From Rachicladosporium sp. CCFEE 5018 (Eukaryota; Ascomycota; Dothideomycetes; Cladosporiales; Cladosporiaceae), in NCBI GenBank assembly GCA_002077045.2, contig KZ111146.1, forward strand, positions 887,657-951,656: 64,000 nt of DNA, in the 5' to 3' direction. Within the stretch, counting starts at the first letter, position 1. Each line of letters begins with the position of its first letter. Shown one piece after another: positions 1 to 9,518 of this stretch. The notes beneath the pieces are model-generated. The model did not search any database and was not told the DNA's origin. It saw only the letters and a program-made list of their open reading frames with translations. A program made the translations under genes and the position numbers.

Positions 1-45
1 TATATGGTCTCGAGGTCCTTATGTAGGCTGCCTGTCGGCCATGGA

Positions 46-77
46 CGTGGACGTGGACGTGTACGTGTTGGTCGAGA
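46..77. repeat. Short GGACGT-type tandem repeat
   Basis: A run of roughly four GGACGT-like hexamers. The second copy of the block (about 29104-29127) has a shorter version, so the length varies between copies. No coding frame is supported here, and the rest of the first 500 bases shows only the upstream region of DPB4. Confidence 0.6.
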
Positions 78-513
78 TGGTTGCAGTTCCCGTAGCATAT
101 TAGATAGATCTGCGCGGCACGACCAGACGAGGATTTATGATATATATGAATGATATCGAGTTGGAGTTACTGAAAGCGTCGGCTGTAAACTCGCTCTGGT
201 ATAATTCTTCAAAGTCTATGGTGGTTTCGTGTATTGAATAATGTGGATCCATGACTTCCTCATAGGAAATCTTGAGTATATCGTAGCGCCTGGGGATGTG
301 GAGTGCGCAGTTGAAGAGAGTGTGTGCACTCCCTTCCCGAACTTCGACCACGCCAAAAGTCGCGACCCTTGCGCGTCTCAGAACGCGACGAAAATCACAT
401 TCAACCTACTTGCAGTAACTTAGAGGTGTTCGGCGGACGCACAACATCGTAAACCAGGATAATTATCACCAGTCGAATCTAGTCATCGTCTATCCAACGC
501 GGCTTGGTCGACC

Positions 514-1605
514 ATGCCTCCACGGAAAAGTACTGGCTCAAACCCACCGGAAGATGTCACAGAGGCCAGCGTTACCACGCCTGCACAAAAGCCAAAAGAG
601 AAAGATGGGCTAGGTGTCGAGGTATGCATCTGATTCGCCTGCTTTTGAGACGTATGCTGATCTCCAAGCACAGGACCTCACATTACCAAAGTCGATGATC
701 GCACGCTTAGCCAAGGGAGTCTTGCCACCGAACACGCAAATACAGAAGGACGCGCTGCTGGCTCTACATAAGAGCGCGACCGTCTTCGTCAGCTATTTTG
801 CTTCGAAGTGAGTCCTCATCCTGGTTCCGGCATTACCAAAGACCTCAACCCCCGACCGAACACATTCCTGCTCTGGTCGAAAGCATCATTTATTAGCTCA
901 AGATGAGACTACGATGAAGAAACTAATGATCATCCCAGTGCGAACGATCTCGCCCACATGGGCGGCAAGAAGACCATCTCACCCCAAGACGTTCTCGCAG
1001 CACTCAAAGATGCCGAGCTGGAGGATGTGATGAAAGGCTTGGACGATCATCTCAAGAGTATGTGAAGATCAGCTCGATTACTGTGCTCGCGCTCAGGATT
1101 CTCAATGCTCAATCAATGAATTGCTTGCTGACGTCCCGCAGAGTACAACGACATCCAGTGCGAGAAGCGGAACACCTATCGCCATCGCGTGAAAGCAGAG
1201 AAGACTGGTGGTCCTGGCGAAGCAGCTACGTCTGAGAATGGTGTAGCCGCGACTCCGACAGCTGACGGCGCGCAAGCTGTATCTGCGGCAGAAGGTGGCA
1301 GCGCAACTAATGGCAACACACTGGACGACGACACTGAGCCTCCCAGCAAGAAGCTGAAAGGCGAGGGCGGCGAAGTTGTCCTCACGCCCGGCGAACAGAT
1401 AGAAGACTACGAAATCGAGGACGGCGAGCCGGACGTAGAGGATGACGGCGATGAGGAAGGCGACGACGTTGACGATGTGGAACCGGATGGCGAGGACGAT
1501 GTGGAGGACGAGGTAATGGGTGATGGTGAGAGTGAGGAGGACGAGGTCGGCGTGGGCGCGCACGGGCCGGACCAGGCGCTGGACGACGGGGAGGATAGCG
1601 ATTAG
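514..1605 (+). CDS. DPB4: DNA polymerase epsilon subunit D / histone-fold protein Dpb4 (copy 1)
   Basis: Small histone-fold subunit of the DNA polymerase epsilon holoenzyme, also known in CHRAC/ISW2-type remodellers (family knowledge). Four exons fit the reading frame: 514-621, 674-807, 939-1057 and 1142-1605, with introns of 52, 131 and 84 bp, all GT-AG. The histone fold spans about residues 37-120: it opens with LPKSMIARLAKG, has the central helix with QKDALLALHKSATVFVSY, and continues with AHMGGKKTISPQDVLAAL. After it come a basic linker and a C-terminal tail of about 60 residues that is very rich in Asp and Glu, as in POLE3 proteins. Length is about 273 residues. A near-identical paralog lies at 29572-30665. 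Confidence 0.93.
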
Positions 1606-1740
1606 CTTCGACTGTATGGGGTTCTCGAGACTCTGTAGTGTGATAGAAATGGGGGTTTGATCCGTTGGCCGGTCCTTTTGCACCGACTTCGCCAGACATC
1701 GAGGCATTATATACGCTCAGCAGGTCTCCCACATTGCCAA

Positions 1741-1812
1741 GCCCTGCTGGCGCAATGGTAGCGCGCCAGACTTCTAATCTGGAGGTTGCATGTTCGAGTC
1801 CTGCGTGGTAAG
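1741..1812 (+). tRNA. tRNA-Arg(UCU)-like gene, acceptor stem atypical (copy 1)
   Basis: An A box (TGGCGCAATGG), a D stem GCGC/GCGC, a perfect anticodon stem CCAGA/TCTGG around loop CTTCTAA (anticodon UCU) and a B box (TGTTCGAGTCC) are present. The T stem GCATG/CCTGC has one T-C mismatch. The expected 7-bp acceptor stem does not form: GCCCTGC faces GTGGTAA. Instead, bases just upstream (TTGCCAAGC) pair with GCGTGGTAA except for one A-G mismatch. The 72-base body is identical in the second copy although the flanks have diverged, which suggests it is kept. It could be a tRNA pseudogene, a tRNA-derived RNA, or a functional but unusual tRNA. Confidence 0.5.
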
Positions 1813-2193
1813 AACACTTCACCTCCATCACGCCTACCTTGCGTTGCTAACATCTCTCCCAGGGGTGTTTGTCAAAGACAATGATTTTGCGTTTTGTTGC
1901 GCACAGCCAGTGTCAGCGGAAGTCGGAGGCTGCGACATTGGAAGTACCACCACCAAAACCTTTAGCCGCACGTCCCAATCAGGCAGCTGTAGCTCTCCAA
2001 TTATCTCGCTCCCTAGTGCATCACACCAGCTCTGGCGTCGCATCCTCGAAGGATGGACTTCAGCTGCATATACATGCATGCGCGACTCATACAACGCATG
2101 TGTAGGGGAACAATATCGACACCGTAGGTACACTGCTCCTGTGCTTCTCGCGTATTTCAAATCGACGCCATACCAGTCCATCCTGCAGCCATC
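1813..2193. other. Intergenic, tRNA-like gene to GNAT
   Basis: About 380 bases without a supported gene. Short open frames on both strands look like chance frames and are not conserved in frame in the second copy. It must hold the GNAT promoter and 5' UTR. Confidence 0.6.
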
Positions 2194-2984
2194 ATGCCCT
2201 TTACAATCCATACCGCCACCCCAGCGGACACTCAAGCCATAGTCGCCGTCTTTGCCTCTGACCAAAATGAACCTTTCACGCGCGTGCAACTCGGCACCTT
2301 AAGCCACGAGGCGTTCAAAGCCCGTATGCAATCGCGCTTCGGACAAGCAATTGCAAACCAAGACGGCCAAGTCTACCTCTACGTGCGTGACGATGAGATT
2401 GGCGAGATAGTCAGCTACGCGAACTGGCAATTACCTGCACCTGAGGGGAAGGTGGTGGAGGAGAAGAGTGAAGAAGTATGCCTCCAAATCTCTACTCCCC
2501 ACTGTGAGGGTATAGGCGACTAATCAGCGCACAGGAGGAAGCGAAAGAACTCGCCGACTGGACGGCTGCTATGCCGAAGGAGATGAATATCCCTTCTATG
2601 ATTGCTACGCGGAAGGGAATGAGGAAGATTCGGAAGAGTAGCGAGAATGGCCAACGGAATTACTGTACGCTCCTTCCCCACACCACCTCTACCGTCTGCG
2701 CTTCTACTGACATGGCTGCAGTTCTCATGAACCTCGGCACGCATCCTTCTTATCGCCGCAGAGGTGCTGCTACAGCCCTGGTGCAGTGGGGCGTGGAGCG
2801 CGCTGACAAGGAGAGCGTGATCGCTTGCCTGAACACTGGTGAGCATAATTCAGCTCGGAAGATGTACGAGAGGTTTGGGTTTGAGAAGGTAGATCAGCAT
2901 GTGTTTGAATTGACGCAGTTTGGGGGCGAGGGTGAGCATATCGCTATTGGGATGAGGAGGCAGCCAAAGCCGTCGACAGACTGA
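2194..2984 (+). CDS. GNAT-family N-acetyltransferase (copy 1)
   Basis: Predicted acetyl-CoA-dependent N-acetyltransferase of unknown substrate. Exons 2194-2475, 2535-2664 and 2722-2984 join in frame through GT-AG introns of 59 and 57 bp, giving about 224 residues. The start MPFTIHTATPAD is the typical first strand of GNAT proteins. The acetyl-CoA loop is in exon 3: LGTHPSYRRRGAATALVQWG matches the (Q/R)xxGxG/A signature. It is followed by SARKMYERFGFEKV, the usual last helix and strand. The paralog at 31245-32030 has the same exon structure, but its second intron and 3' flank are strongly diverged while the exons are conserved, so both copies look under selection. Confidence 0.88.
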
Positions 2985-3101
2985 AGCGTAGGTAGCTTTA
3001 GTGTGCTGTGATTGCTATCCTGATCTGTCATGCAAAGGGTATCTTGATCCCAGGTCTCATGTCTGCGTAAGTCGTTTCCAGGGTATCGTCTTCTAGGCAC
3101 C

Positions 3102-4665
3102 TCACCACCGCCCTCCCTTCATCGTGAACACTTCGCCTCCGAAGTCACCCCTGTTCCATCTTGCGATATCCTGCCCGCACATCTCCCACAGCTTCGCATT
3201 GAGACCGTCCCGCCTCTGCTGCTCATGCCTTCGCTTCTCTGCCGACGAAGGCGACCGTGGCTTGAACACCCCACCGCCCGCGTTGCCAGGCGTTGCGAAG
3301 CCGAAAATATCTCTAGACTTCGGTAGCTGCTTGCGCGGACTCTGGAAGTCAAGCATACCCTTACCACGCTGCTTCCGAGGCGAGACCGAAGCTGGATCGA
3401 AGTCGTGGAACGGCGTGTCAGCTGCGAGAGGGTGCGAGAAGATGTTCTGGGGAGTAATGTTGCGATCCCGTTCTTGTGCGTCGCGACTACTTTCAGGGCG
3501 CGGATGATCCAGTCTAGCACTGTCTTGTAGAGGTGCGAAAAGAGGTGCGCGCCACTTGGCAGGACTCTTTCGAGGGCTTTTGCGTGGGCTCTTGACGGGA
3601 CTGGGTGGGTACTCGGTGTCCATCTCGTCGTCTTCGTCGCTGCTGGACAGGACTGGGGATGCCAGCACTGGTATGGCATCGTCGATGCGCAGCTCACCAA
3701 GCGGCACACCTTCGCCGCGCGGTCTCCGTGGGGTAGCCGCTCGCGGAGTCTGTACGGGAGGCGGGACAGGTGAACGCAGCTCGTCGTTCTCTTGGTCAGA
3801 GTCCGTCGCTGTCTCGTCTTCGACAGGTTTTGCAAAGTCGCTCTCACTTGCCGTGCGATCTCGTGTGTTGAACACGTCGTCCTGGCGCTCTTGCGCGACG
3901 AACAAGCGATTGCTAGGCGCATGTCGCCGCCGTTGATGTGCACCACTCGGTGTGTCCTCTGTGCTTCGATTTGCAGCAGCGGCTCGTACTCTTGCGAGGG
4001 TTCGCCGTCGTCTCACTGGTGCTTGCCGGCGCGTTGCCGCATCCTCTAGTACCTCTACAGTCTCCTCCGCAACTGGATTCGCCGCCACATTACGCTCCTG
4101 CCCTCTCTCCTGTGCCTCCTTGACCGCGTCCACCAGCGACCTCGGTATACTTGCATGGATCCCCGTCATCAACTTCGCTCTCCTCGCAAACACCTCATAA
4201 CCCTCCTGTATCAGCGCCCCAGCCTCCGCATTCAGCGCACTATCCGGATTCGGCTGTATCAACAGACACGATATCGTCACGAGTACATCCCTCAGCGTCA
4301 ACTTCACATCCCAGTCTCGCTTCAGCGTCTCGACGCACACTCCGCCAGTCTGAGGGTCGACATTCGGGTGGAAGATGGTGGTGCGGAAGTGCGCTGTGGG
4401 TGGTTGCGAGGGGTATGTAGGCGGGATGGTCAGGTGGAGCTTGTAGACGCCGGCGCTGAACGGCGTGTGCTGGGGACCGGCGAGGTAGACGTCGAGTTGT
4501 GTGAGGTCGTCTGAGGTGTCGGCGGAGGGGGCGAAGAAGTAGTTGGGCGGGAGGAGTTGGCTGTGGAGGGCGGCGTGATCGGCGGCGAGGCGGCGGAGTG
4601 ATTTGGAGTTCTGTTGAGGTGATTAGTGGGTGTATGCCAGAAGTGCCGCTCATTGACCTCACCAT
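3102..4665 (-). CDS. UBE2S: UBE2S-like ubiquitin-conjugating enzyme E2 with long disordered tail (copy 1)
   Basis: E2 enzyme. The core resembles UBE2S, which extends Lys11 chains with the APC/C (family knowledge). The start codon 4665-4663 is followed at once by a 52-bp GT-AG intron (4662-4611), so exon 1 carries only ATG; exon 2 starts NSKSLRRLAADHAALHSQLL. The UBC fold covers about residues 1-150, with FHPNV and the catalytic Cys at about residue 93 in TGGVCVETLKRDWDV. The segment CLLIQPNPDSALNAEAG is characteristic of UBE2S. Total length is about 503 residues. The C-terminal 350 are low complexity and rich in Ser-Pro and Arg, including SPVKSPRKSPRKSPAK. The Leu-Arg-ending APC/C-binding tail of animal UBE2S is not visible; this protein ends GGRW. 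Confidence 0.88.
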
Positions 4666-4948
4666 GCTTCTGATATGCTGTTAGCCTATGCTGCTACGTC
4701 GGTCTGGTACATATCACGCCGAAATCTGTCAAATGTAGGTTACGGCCGTCGTTGCGTGGCTGGATCGCGTTCATTCACTTTCGCTACGCGATTTGAGGAA
4801 GTCGCGAACGTCACGCGAGAAGTCTTGGCAATTTCATGGGCTAAGATAGTTGTGCCTTGACAGCATGTAAGTATGGCTAGACGTAATTAACATTGCTACT
4901 GATCACTCCTCATGACTATCATTCCGCTTGCATCGTATTTATCGCGCC
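4666..4948. other. Intergenic, E2 promoter
   Basis: About 280 bases between the E2 start and the exonuclease stop, both on the minus strand. Nothing coding is supported. It is well conserved in the second copy (about 33712-33994), consistent with promoter and 3' UTR function. Confidence 0.5.
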
Positions 4949-6739
4949 TCAGTCGCAGTGTTGCTCTCCCTTCAGCACTGGGCCCGTGGCCTTGAAGATC
5001 GTTTCGTCCCACCCCTTCGGCGCGGCGTTCCCTCCACCGACAACGCCCGCATTTGCCTTATACCCTCCCTCAGCCTGCGAGAGGTCTAGTCGACGCTGCG
5101 TCTCGGTGATAACCGCTGCCGCCGCATGCTCGTTCCAACGCTCGTGCTCGAGGAAATGCTTATATAGAATGTACAACAGGTACACATCGCCAATGGCGTA
5201 CTTGAGCAGTATCTGTGGTAACGGGCGGACGGCGAAGGGATCTTCGCAATGAGTATCGCCGACATCTGCGGCGTTGACGTAGGTGGGAGGGGCGGCCGCG
5301 CTGGGTTGAGAGGCCTGGGTGGTGGTGAGATCTTGGAATTCTGCCGAAGCATCACTGTCCAAGTCGCCCGTCTGTGGAATGCTTGAGTGCTCGGACGACT
5401 CACTGCCGAGGGTGTAGTGGCTGTTGTCGCCGACTTGAGAAGCACTGTCCTCTTTGTGTCCGCATGTCGGACAGCCGTTGACCCGGAGCAACGTCCGCGC
5501 AGTGGCAGCCTTCGCTGCTTCCTTCGCCAGCTTGTGCTCAGCTTCCTCCTCCGGCGTCATCTGTTTTGCCGCTTTCTTGGCAGCTTTCGGGTCTCCACGG
5601 AAGAGTTTGTACTCAGCTTCTGCTTCAGCAAGACGTCCGCCCATTGCTTGCCCACCCCAGTACTTGGCGGTGCTCCAGTGGGCAAGTGTCGCATCAGAGA
5701 GTGTCTTGTTGAGGCGAGTGGGTGATGACATGGAGAGCGACTTGACGGTGCTGCGCTCTTTCTTCAAGCAACGGCGCGTGATAATGTCCAAAAGCTGCAC
5801 GTCGATCGCACCAGCAAGCGAGATGTTGTAGAGAGCTTTCAGCGCTTCGCTGTCGCTGCGACAGTCCCAGAGAAGCTTCTTGCGCGAGGCATCTTCGATG
5901 ATCGTATCCATAGAGACCATGACTTCACCGATGAAGACGGAAGTGTCGAATGCAGCGCGGTCGAGAGTAGCCACATCGAGCAGGAAGACGTGGTCGATTG
6001 AGCGTACATGGGCCGGCATGAGGGAGATTGTGCCATCGTGGCCGAGATTCAGGCTCTCGAAGTCCAGGGTCAGATTCGGCTGGTCACCAGCGCTTACGTC
6101 GGCCGCGCAGATCACCATTATCATCTCTTGCACCTTCTCAACGGTGTCCACCATCGTGAAATCTGGCACGGGAATATCGCGCAGATGCATAGCCCTGGCC
6201 ATCAGATCGAGCTCCTTGGGAGAATGACGCTCCCATGTTTCGACCTTGCCTGCAAGCTTCCCAAAGTTGCTCGCTATACCCTCGAAATTGAACGCAGCAT
6301 ACAACTCTGAGCTGGTGAACTTGTGGACGTCCTGACACATCGCGTTGAGTATGTCGGAGACCTGGTTGGCTCTGCACAGGTTTGTCTTGTACAGCTCGCT
6401 GTCGGAGTCGTGCACATAGTCCGTTGCGACCTCGTCTTTTGGCCTCTTGCGATATGCGGTCATGCAAGCTTGCAGTGAGCTGGCCAGTCTAGTGAACATG
6501 TCAGAGATGGGATCCTCCGCAGAAGAAGCAGGGCTGGCGGTTATTGCAGCGGTCCCGGGTGCGCTGCTAGAATGATCGTGCGCATCTGGTCCTACAACAT
6601 GCGCATCGGAGAGACTTGTCGGTGTGGTCTCACTGCCTGCAGCTGACCCTGGCGAGAGCCCAAGCATTGCCCAAAGGCTACTGTTGACACCCTCCCACCC
6701 CAGGGAGATGTCAGCCGTGTCTGGCACCTCGGCATCCAT
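4949..6739 (-). CDS. DEDDy-type 3'-5' exonuclease domain protein (copy 1)
   Basis: Predicted 3'-5' exonuclease of the WRN/Egl-like RNase D class; substrate unknown. Single exon, 596 residues. The N-terminal 110 residues are low complexity. Exo I is LTLDFESLNLGHDGTISL (Asp-x-Glu). Exo II is in KKLLWDCRSDSEALKALY, followed by GAIDVQL. Exo III is LLKYAIGDVYLLYILYKHF, with the Tyr and Asp of the DEDDy subgroup. Between Exo II and III lies an insertion of about 170 residues with an Ala/Glu/Lys-rich helix and a CPTC pair; such an insertion is unusual for the core fold. The paralog at 33995-35782 has a different N-terminus caused by a single-base insertion. Confidence 0.85.
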   Translation of the reverse strand: MDAEVPDTADISLGWEGVNSSLWAMLGLSPGSAAGSETTPTSLSDAHVVGPDAHDHSSSAPGTAAITASPASSAEDPISDMFTRLASSLQACMTAYRKRPKDEVATDYVHDSDSELYKTNLCRANQVSDILNAMCQDVHKFTSSELYAAFNFEGIASNFGKLAGKVETWERHSPKELDLMARAMHLRDIPVPDFTMVDTVEKVQEMIMVICAADVSAGDQPNLTLDFESLNLGHDGTISLMPAHVRSIDHVFLLDVATLDRAAFDTSVFIGEVMVSMDTIIEDASRKKLLWDCRSDSEALKALYNISLAGAIDVQLLDIITRRCLKKERSTVKSLSMSSPTRLNKTLSDATLAHWSTAKYWGGQAMGGRLAEAEAEYKLFRGDPKAAKKAAKQMTPEEEAEHKLAKEAAKAATARTLLRVNGCPTCGHKEDSASQVGDNSHYTLGSESSEHSSIPQTGDLDSDASAEFQDLTTTQASQPSAAAPPTYVNAADVGDTHCEDPFAVRPLPQILLKYAIGDVYLLYILYKHFLEHERWNEHAAAAVITETQRRLDLSQAEGGYKANAGVVGGGNAAPKGWDETIFKATGPVLKGEQHCD

Positions 6740-7153
6740 GACGCAGTGTCGGTATATAGCTGTGTGATTGAGGTGGAATGGTACAAAGGTGCTGTACAGA
6801 GAGGTCGAGATCGACTATAGGTCTTTGTGTGTCGTAGCGCAAGAGTGCAGAGTATGAGTGATCAAGAGTGTAGGAGGTGTGCAAGATTTATTAAATGGTG
6901 CAGGAAGGAACAGAGCAAGTCATTCACTGTCCACTAGCTCCCGCTGGCGTCTTGCTCGTGCAAACACTGATTTAGCTGCGGGGTGACGGACAAAGCCAGA
7001 CATTCACGTCCTTGTTGCCGTGTCGTGGCTTCACCAATTGTTCTTCTGCAAGCTGGATGAGGTCTCCTGAGGGGAGTCAACAGAAGTGAAGGCAACATAG
7101 TCTGCGGCTCCGTCGATTACGATGTGATTCGGAACGGTTTCCTTGAAGGCCGG
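6740..7153. other. Intergenic, exonuclease promoter
   Basis: About 410 bases between the exonuclease start and the TBCE stop, both minus strand. No gene is supported. Divergence from the second copy falls progressively here toward the TBCE end, reaching no visible difference after about 7130. Confidence 0.5.
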
Positions 7154-8890
7154 TCAACGCAGTTCAACACGGATAGTGCCTTCTTGCCCATCGATGTAGG
7201 TTGCCAGTAACCGTGTCCCTGGTACAAGCTCGACCTCTCGATCGATCCACTGCTGGCGTCCCACAGCTTCGTCTTCCTCGTCACTGCTGTCCCACCACTC
7301 CGGTCCGTCGTTCTGCGTAGTCCGTACTGGGTCTCGCTCTCCAGTTTCCCAGGTGAGCCGAAGCTTCAGAGTGGACACGTCGAGCTCCCTGCCAACGAGA
7401 CCGAGTAATGTATAGATGCTGAGGGACTTAGGCCAGTCCACAGTCCATGGCAGCTTCTTCGAGCTCGCAAGTCCAGCCTCGCAAGTGTATAAAGTCAACC
7501 GCACAAGCCGGGCAGCAAGCGACTTTGGATCTATATCTGTTGCGCTGCGGACTTGTGCAATCGCTGGCTCACCATACTCTTCGCATAGAGCCTGCCATCG
7601 CGGATGCAGTCTAAGCACTTCATTCCGTTGCGATGTGGGCACTAGTGACAGCTGTGCAGCGATCTGACCTAGATAGTATGTCTCCGCATTCAGACGCTCC
7701 TTATCGCTGATTTTGCTGTAGTTGAGTGTCTGCAGATGTGGCAGACGAGCAATGGTGAGAATATAACCATCTTCGGAAGTCAGCAGCTTGCCCTCTGCAG
7801 ATCGCAGGTCAAGATACAGGGGATTGCCTCCCGTCCGCAAATGTATTACTGAAGGGCACATTGCTGGAAGCTCATCGAAGAACGACCAAGAGACGATAGC
7901 ATTGGTACGCAGATCGAGCTCTTGCAGAGCTGAACAGGGTCTCGTTGATTCGCTGCCGGCAACGAGAGCGATTGTATTCTGCTTCAGGAGCAATGCTCGT
8001 AGGCTCGGTAAACCTGTGAGTGCCTGCAAGTCGGATAACACCTCAATATCATTCAGCGAAAGATCAATTGACTGCAACGACGCTGGCAAGAGTCCCTCAT
8101 CCCATCTGCTGAGCTCATTGTTTGCAAGTACCAACTCCACGAGGGTTGGGCAGATCGCACAAAGCTCTACGATTTCGGCGGGCCGGAGCAATGTTGACGA
8201 CAAGCTCAAGTACCGAATAGTTGGAAGTTTCTTGGCTAGGTCGCTCGCGACGTGTATGCGGTTGCCGTTCAGAGTCAGCGACGTGAGCTTGGGCATTAAT
8301 CTGCATAAATGCAGGACCTCATCCAGTGTCTCGAACAGATTGCCAGTCAGATCTAGGGAAGTGATCCCGACGCACAGTCGGGAGATTTCTTCCTCTGTTT
8401 CATGGTCGATACTCCGATGATGGACGCACATCCGCTCAAGCACCAGAGTGTGAATGCCTTCGAGCTTGGCTTGACGGCTGGCCAGCTTTTCAAGCCCAAC
8501 TTCTTCTGCTAGCTTGCCAGAGATGTAGACAATCTCGGCGTTGGTTGCATCTTGAGGCGAGATGTACTTCTCCCTCAAAGCGTTAAGGAAAGTTCGTTGC
8601 GAGTCCCATTCTTGTTGCGGTCGCAGAAACGACGCCGGTGTTGCACTCTGACTTCTGCCTGGTCGTAAGTATCAGATCATGACCATTCCTGCGCTCCAAG
8701 ATGGTGTGGACGTACAAGCGAAGTACTCGACCCCATCATGGGTGCCGTTGTGTTTGCCCCGTGAGGTGTCGTTCCATTCGACGCCTAGCCAAATGCCCTG
8801 CTTGCCCTCAACAGTGCCTACGAATCGTACAGTACAGGTCTGGCCTCGCAGGCTTCGTCGCTGACCGACGTATGTATCGAACTCTGGCAT
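7154..8890 (-). CDS. PAC2: Tubulin-folding cofactor E (TBCE/Pac2)
   Basis: Tubulin-specific chaperone that binds alpha-tubulin and helps assemble the alpha/beta dimer in the cytosol. Exon 1 (8890-8716) encodes the N-terminal CAP-Gly domain: GQRRSLRGQTCTVRFVG, then GIWLGVEWNDTSRGKHNG and YFAC. A 57-bp GT-AG intron (8715-8659) leads to exon 2, which resumes in frame with RSQSATPASFLRP. Leucine-rich repeats occupy about residues 110-380 (for example ITSLDLTGNLFETLDEVLHLC, written here in part as SLDLTGN). The C-terminus (TRLLATYIDGQEGTIRVELR) is the ubiquitin-like part. Length is about 559 residues, normal for the family. Only the last 65 or so codons appear again, before the gap at 36397. Confidence 0.93.
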
Positions 8891-9518
8891 TGTCACGTCA
8901 TTGTAAAGTATTGATCGAGCCTCTGTCGTCGAGATTGACTGGTAACCTCGCGCACGGACCCGGAGTCAAACATTTACCATCCGTCTCTTCTTTCCTTTCC
9001 TTCCTCTCTATTACGATGAGACCTCAACAAGATCAATGGGTGTGGCTGAAGTCGCTACCATGGGTCATTGATTCCAAAGAGACCAGGGGCAGTGAAGATC
9101 TATCAGTCCTCCAACGTCACGCTGCCGCTCGCTTTGCTAAGCTGTGTCAGCATTCGCACTACTACGCGTTTGTCATCACCAACAATCCAAGCGAAGTTGC
9201 ACCACGGGGCTCATAGTCGGCGATGGGCTCGTAGCGACCACGAGTTAGCCGACTACAGGCCCACGGCGACTATCTAGCAATCGGCGATCTTCTCCTCGCG
9301 TCTGCCTACGATCCTAGGGGTTTGTACACTCGCTTGCAACAGAATGTTACGAAGCACGGCATGATGGAGCGATACAGTCGGTCGAGTGTCTCCCATGCCA
9401 GTTGAGTATAAGTACTGAGGTAAGTCGCACTGTAAGGTGTTCATCATTCAAATCATAGAACAGCCATCGCTCCCTTCACTAGCTCACAACCATCTTCGTC
9501 GAAAGCAAAACACTCAAA
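8891..9518. other. Divergent promoter region, TBCE / SDR
   Basis: About 630 bases between the divergent TBCE and SDR starts. There are pyrimidine-rich runs near 8990-9010 and 9440-9475. No coding frame shows family similarity. It presumably contains both promoters. Confidence 0.6.

Larger units (their letters stand above)
1..7350. repeat. Duplicated block, copy 1
   Basis: This block is collinear and in the same orientation with 29064-36396. It starts at or before the window edge, so its left limit is not visible. It carries DPB4, a tRNA-like gene, a GNAT, a UBE2S-like E2, a 3'-5' exonuclease and the 3' end of TBCE. By eye the copies differ by a few percent overall, with strongly diverged patches (GNAT second intron and 3' flank, E2 tail) and nearly identical patches (E2 core, TBCE 3' end). 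Copy 1 continues into single-copy sequence after 7350, while copy 2 stops at an assembly gap at the matching point. Confidence 0.97.

Noticed and set aside
1102..1707. 201-codon minus-strand frame opposite the DPB4 acidic tail (and its match at 30162-30761)
   Set aside because: It is the antisense shadow of GAx-rich codons of the acidic tail, which read as Val/Ile/Leu-rich on the other strand.
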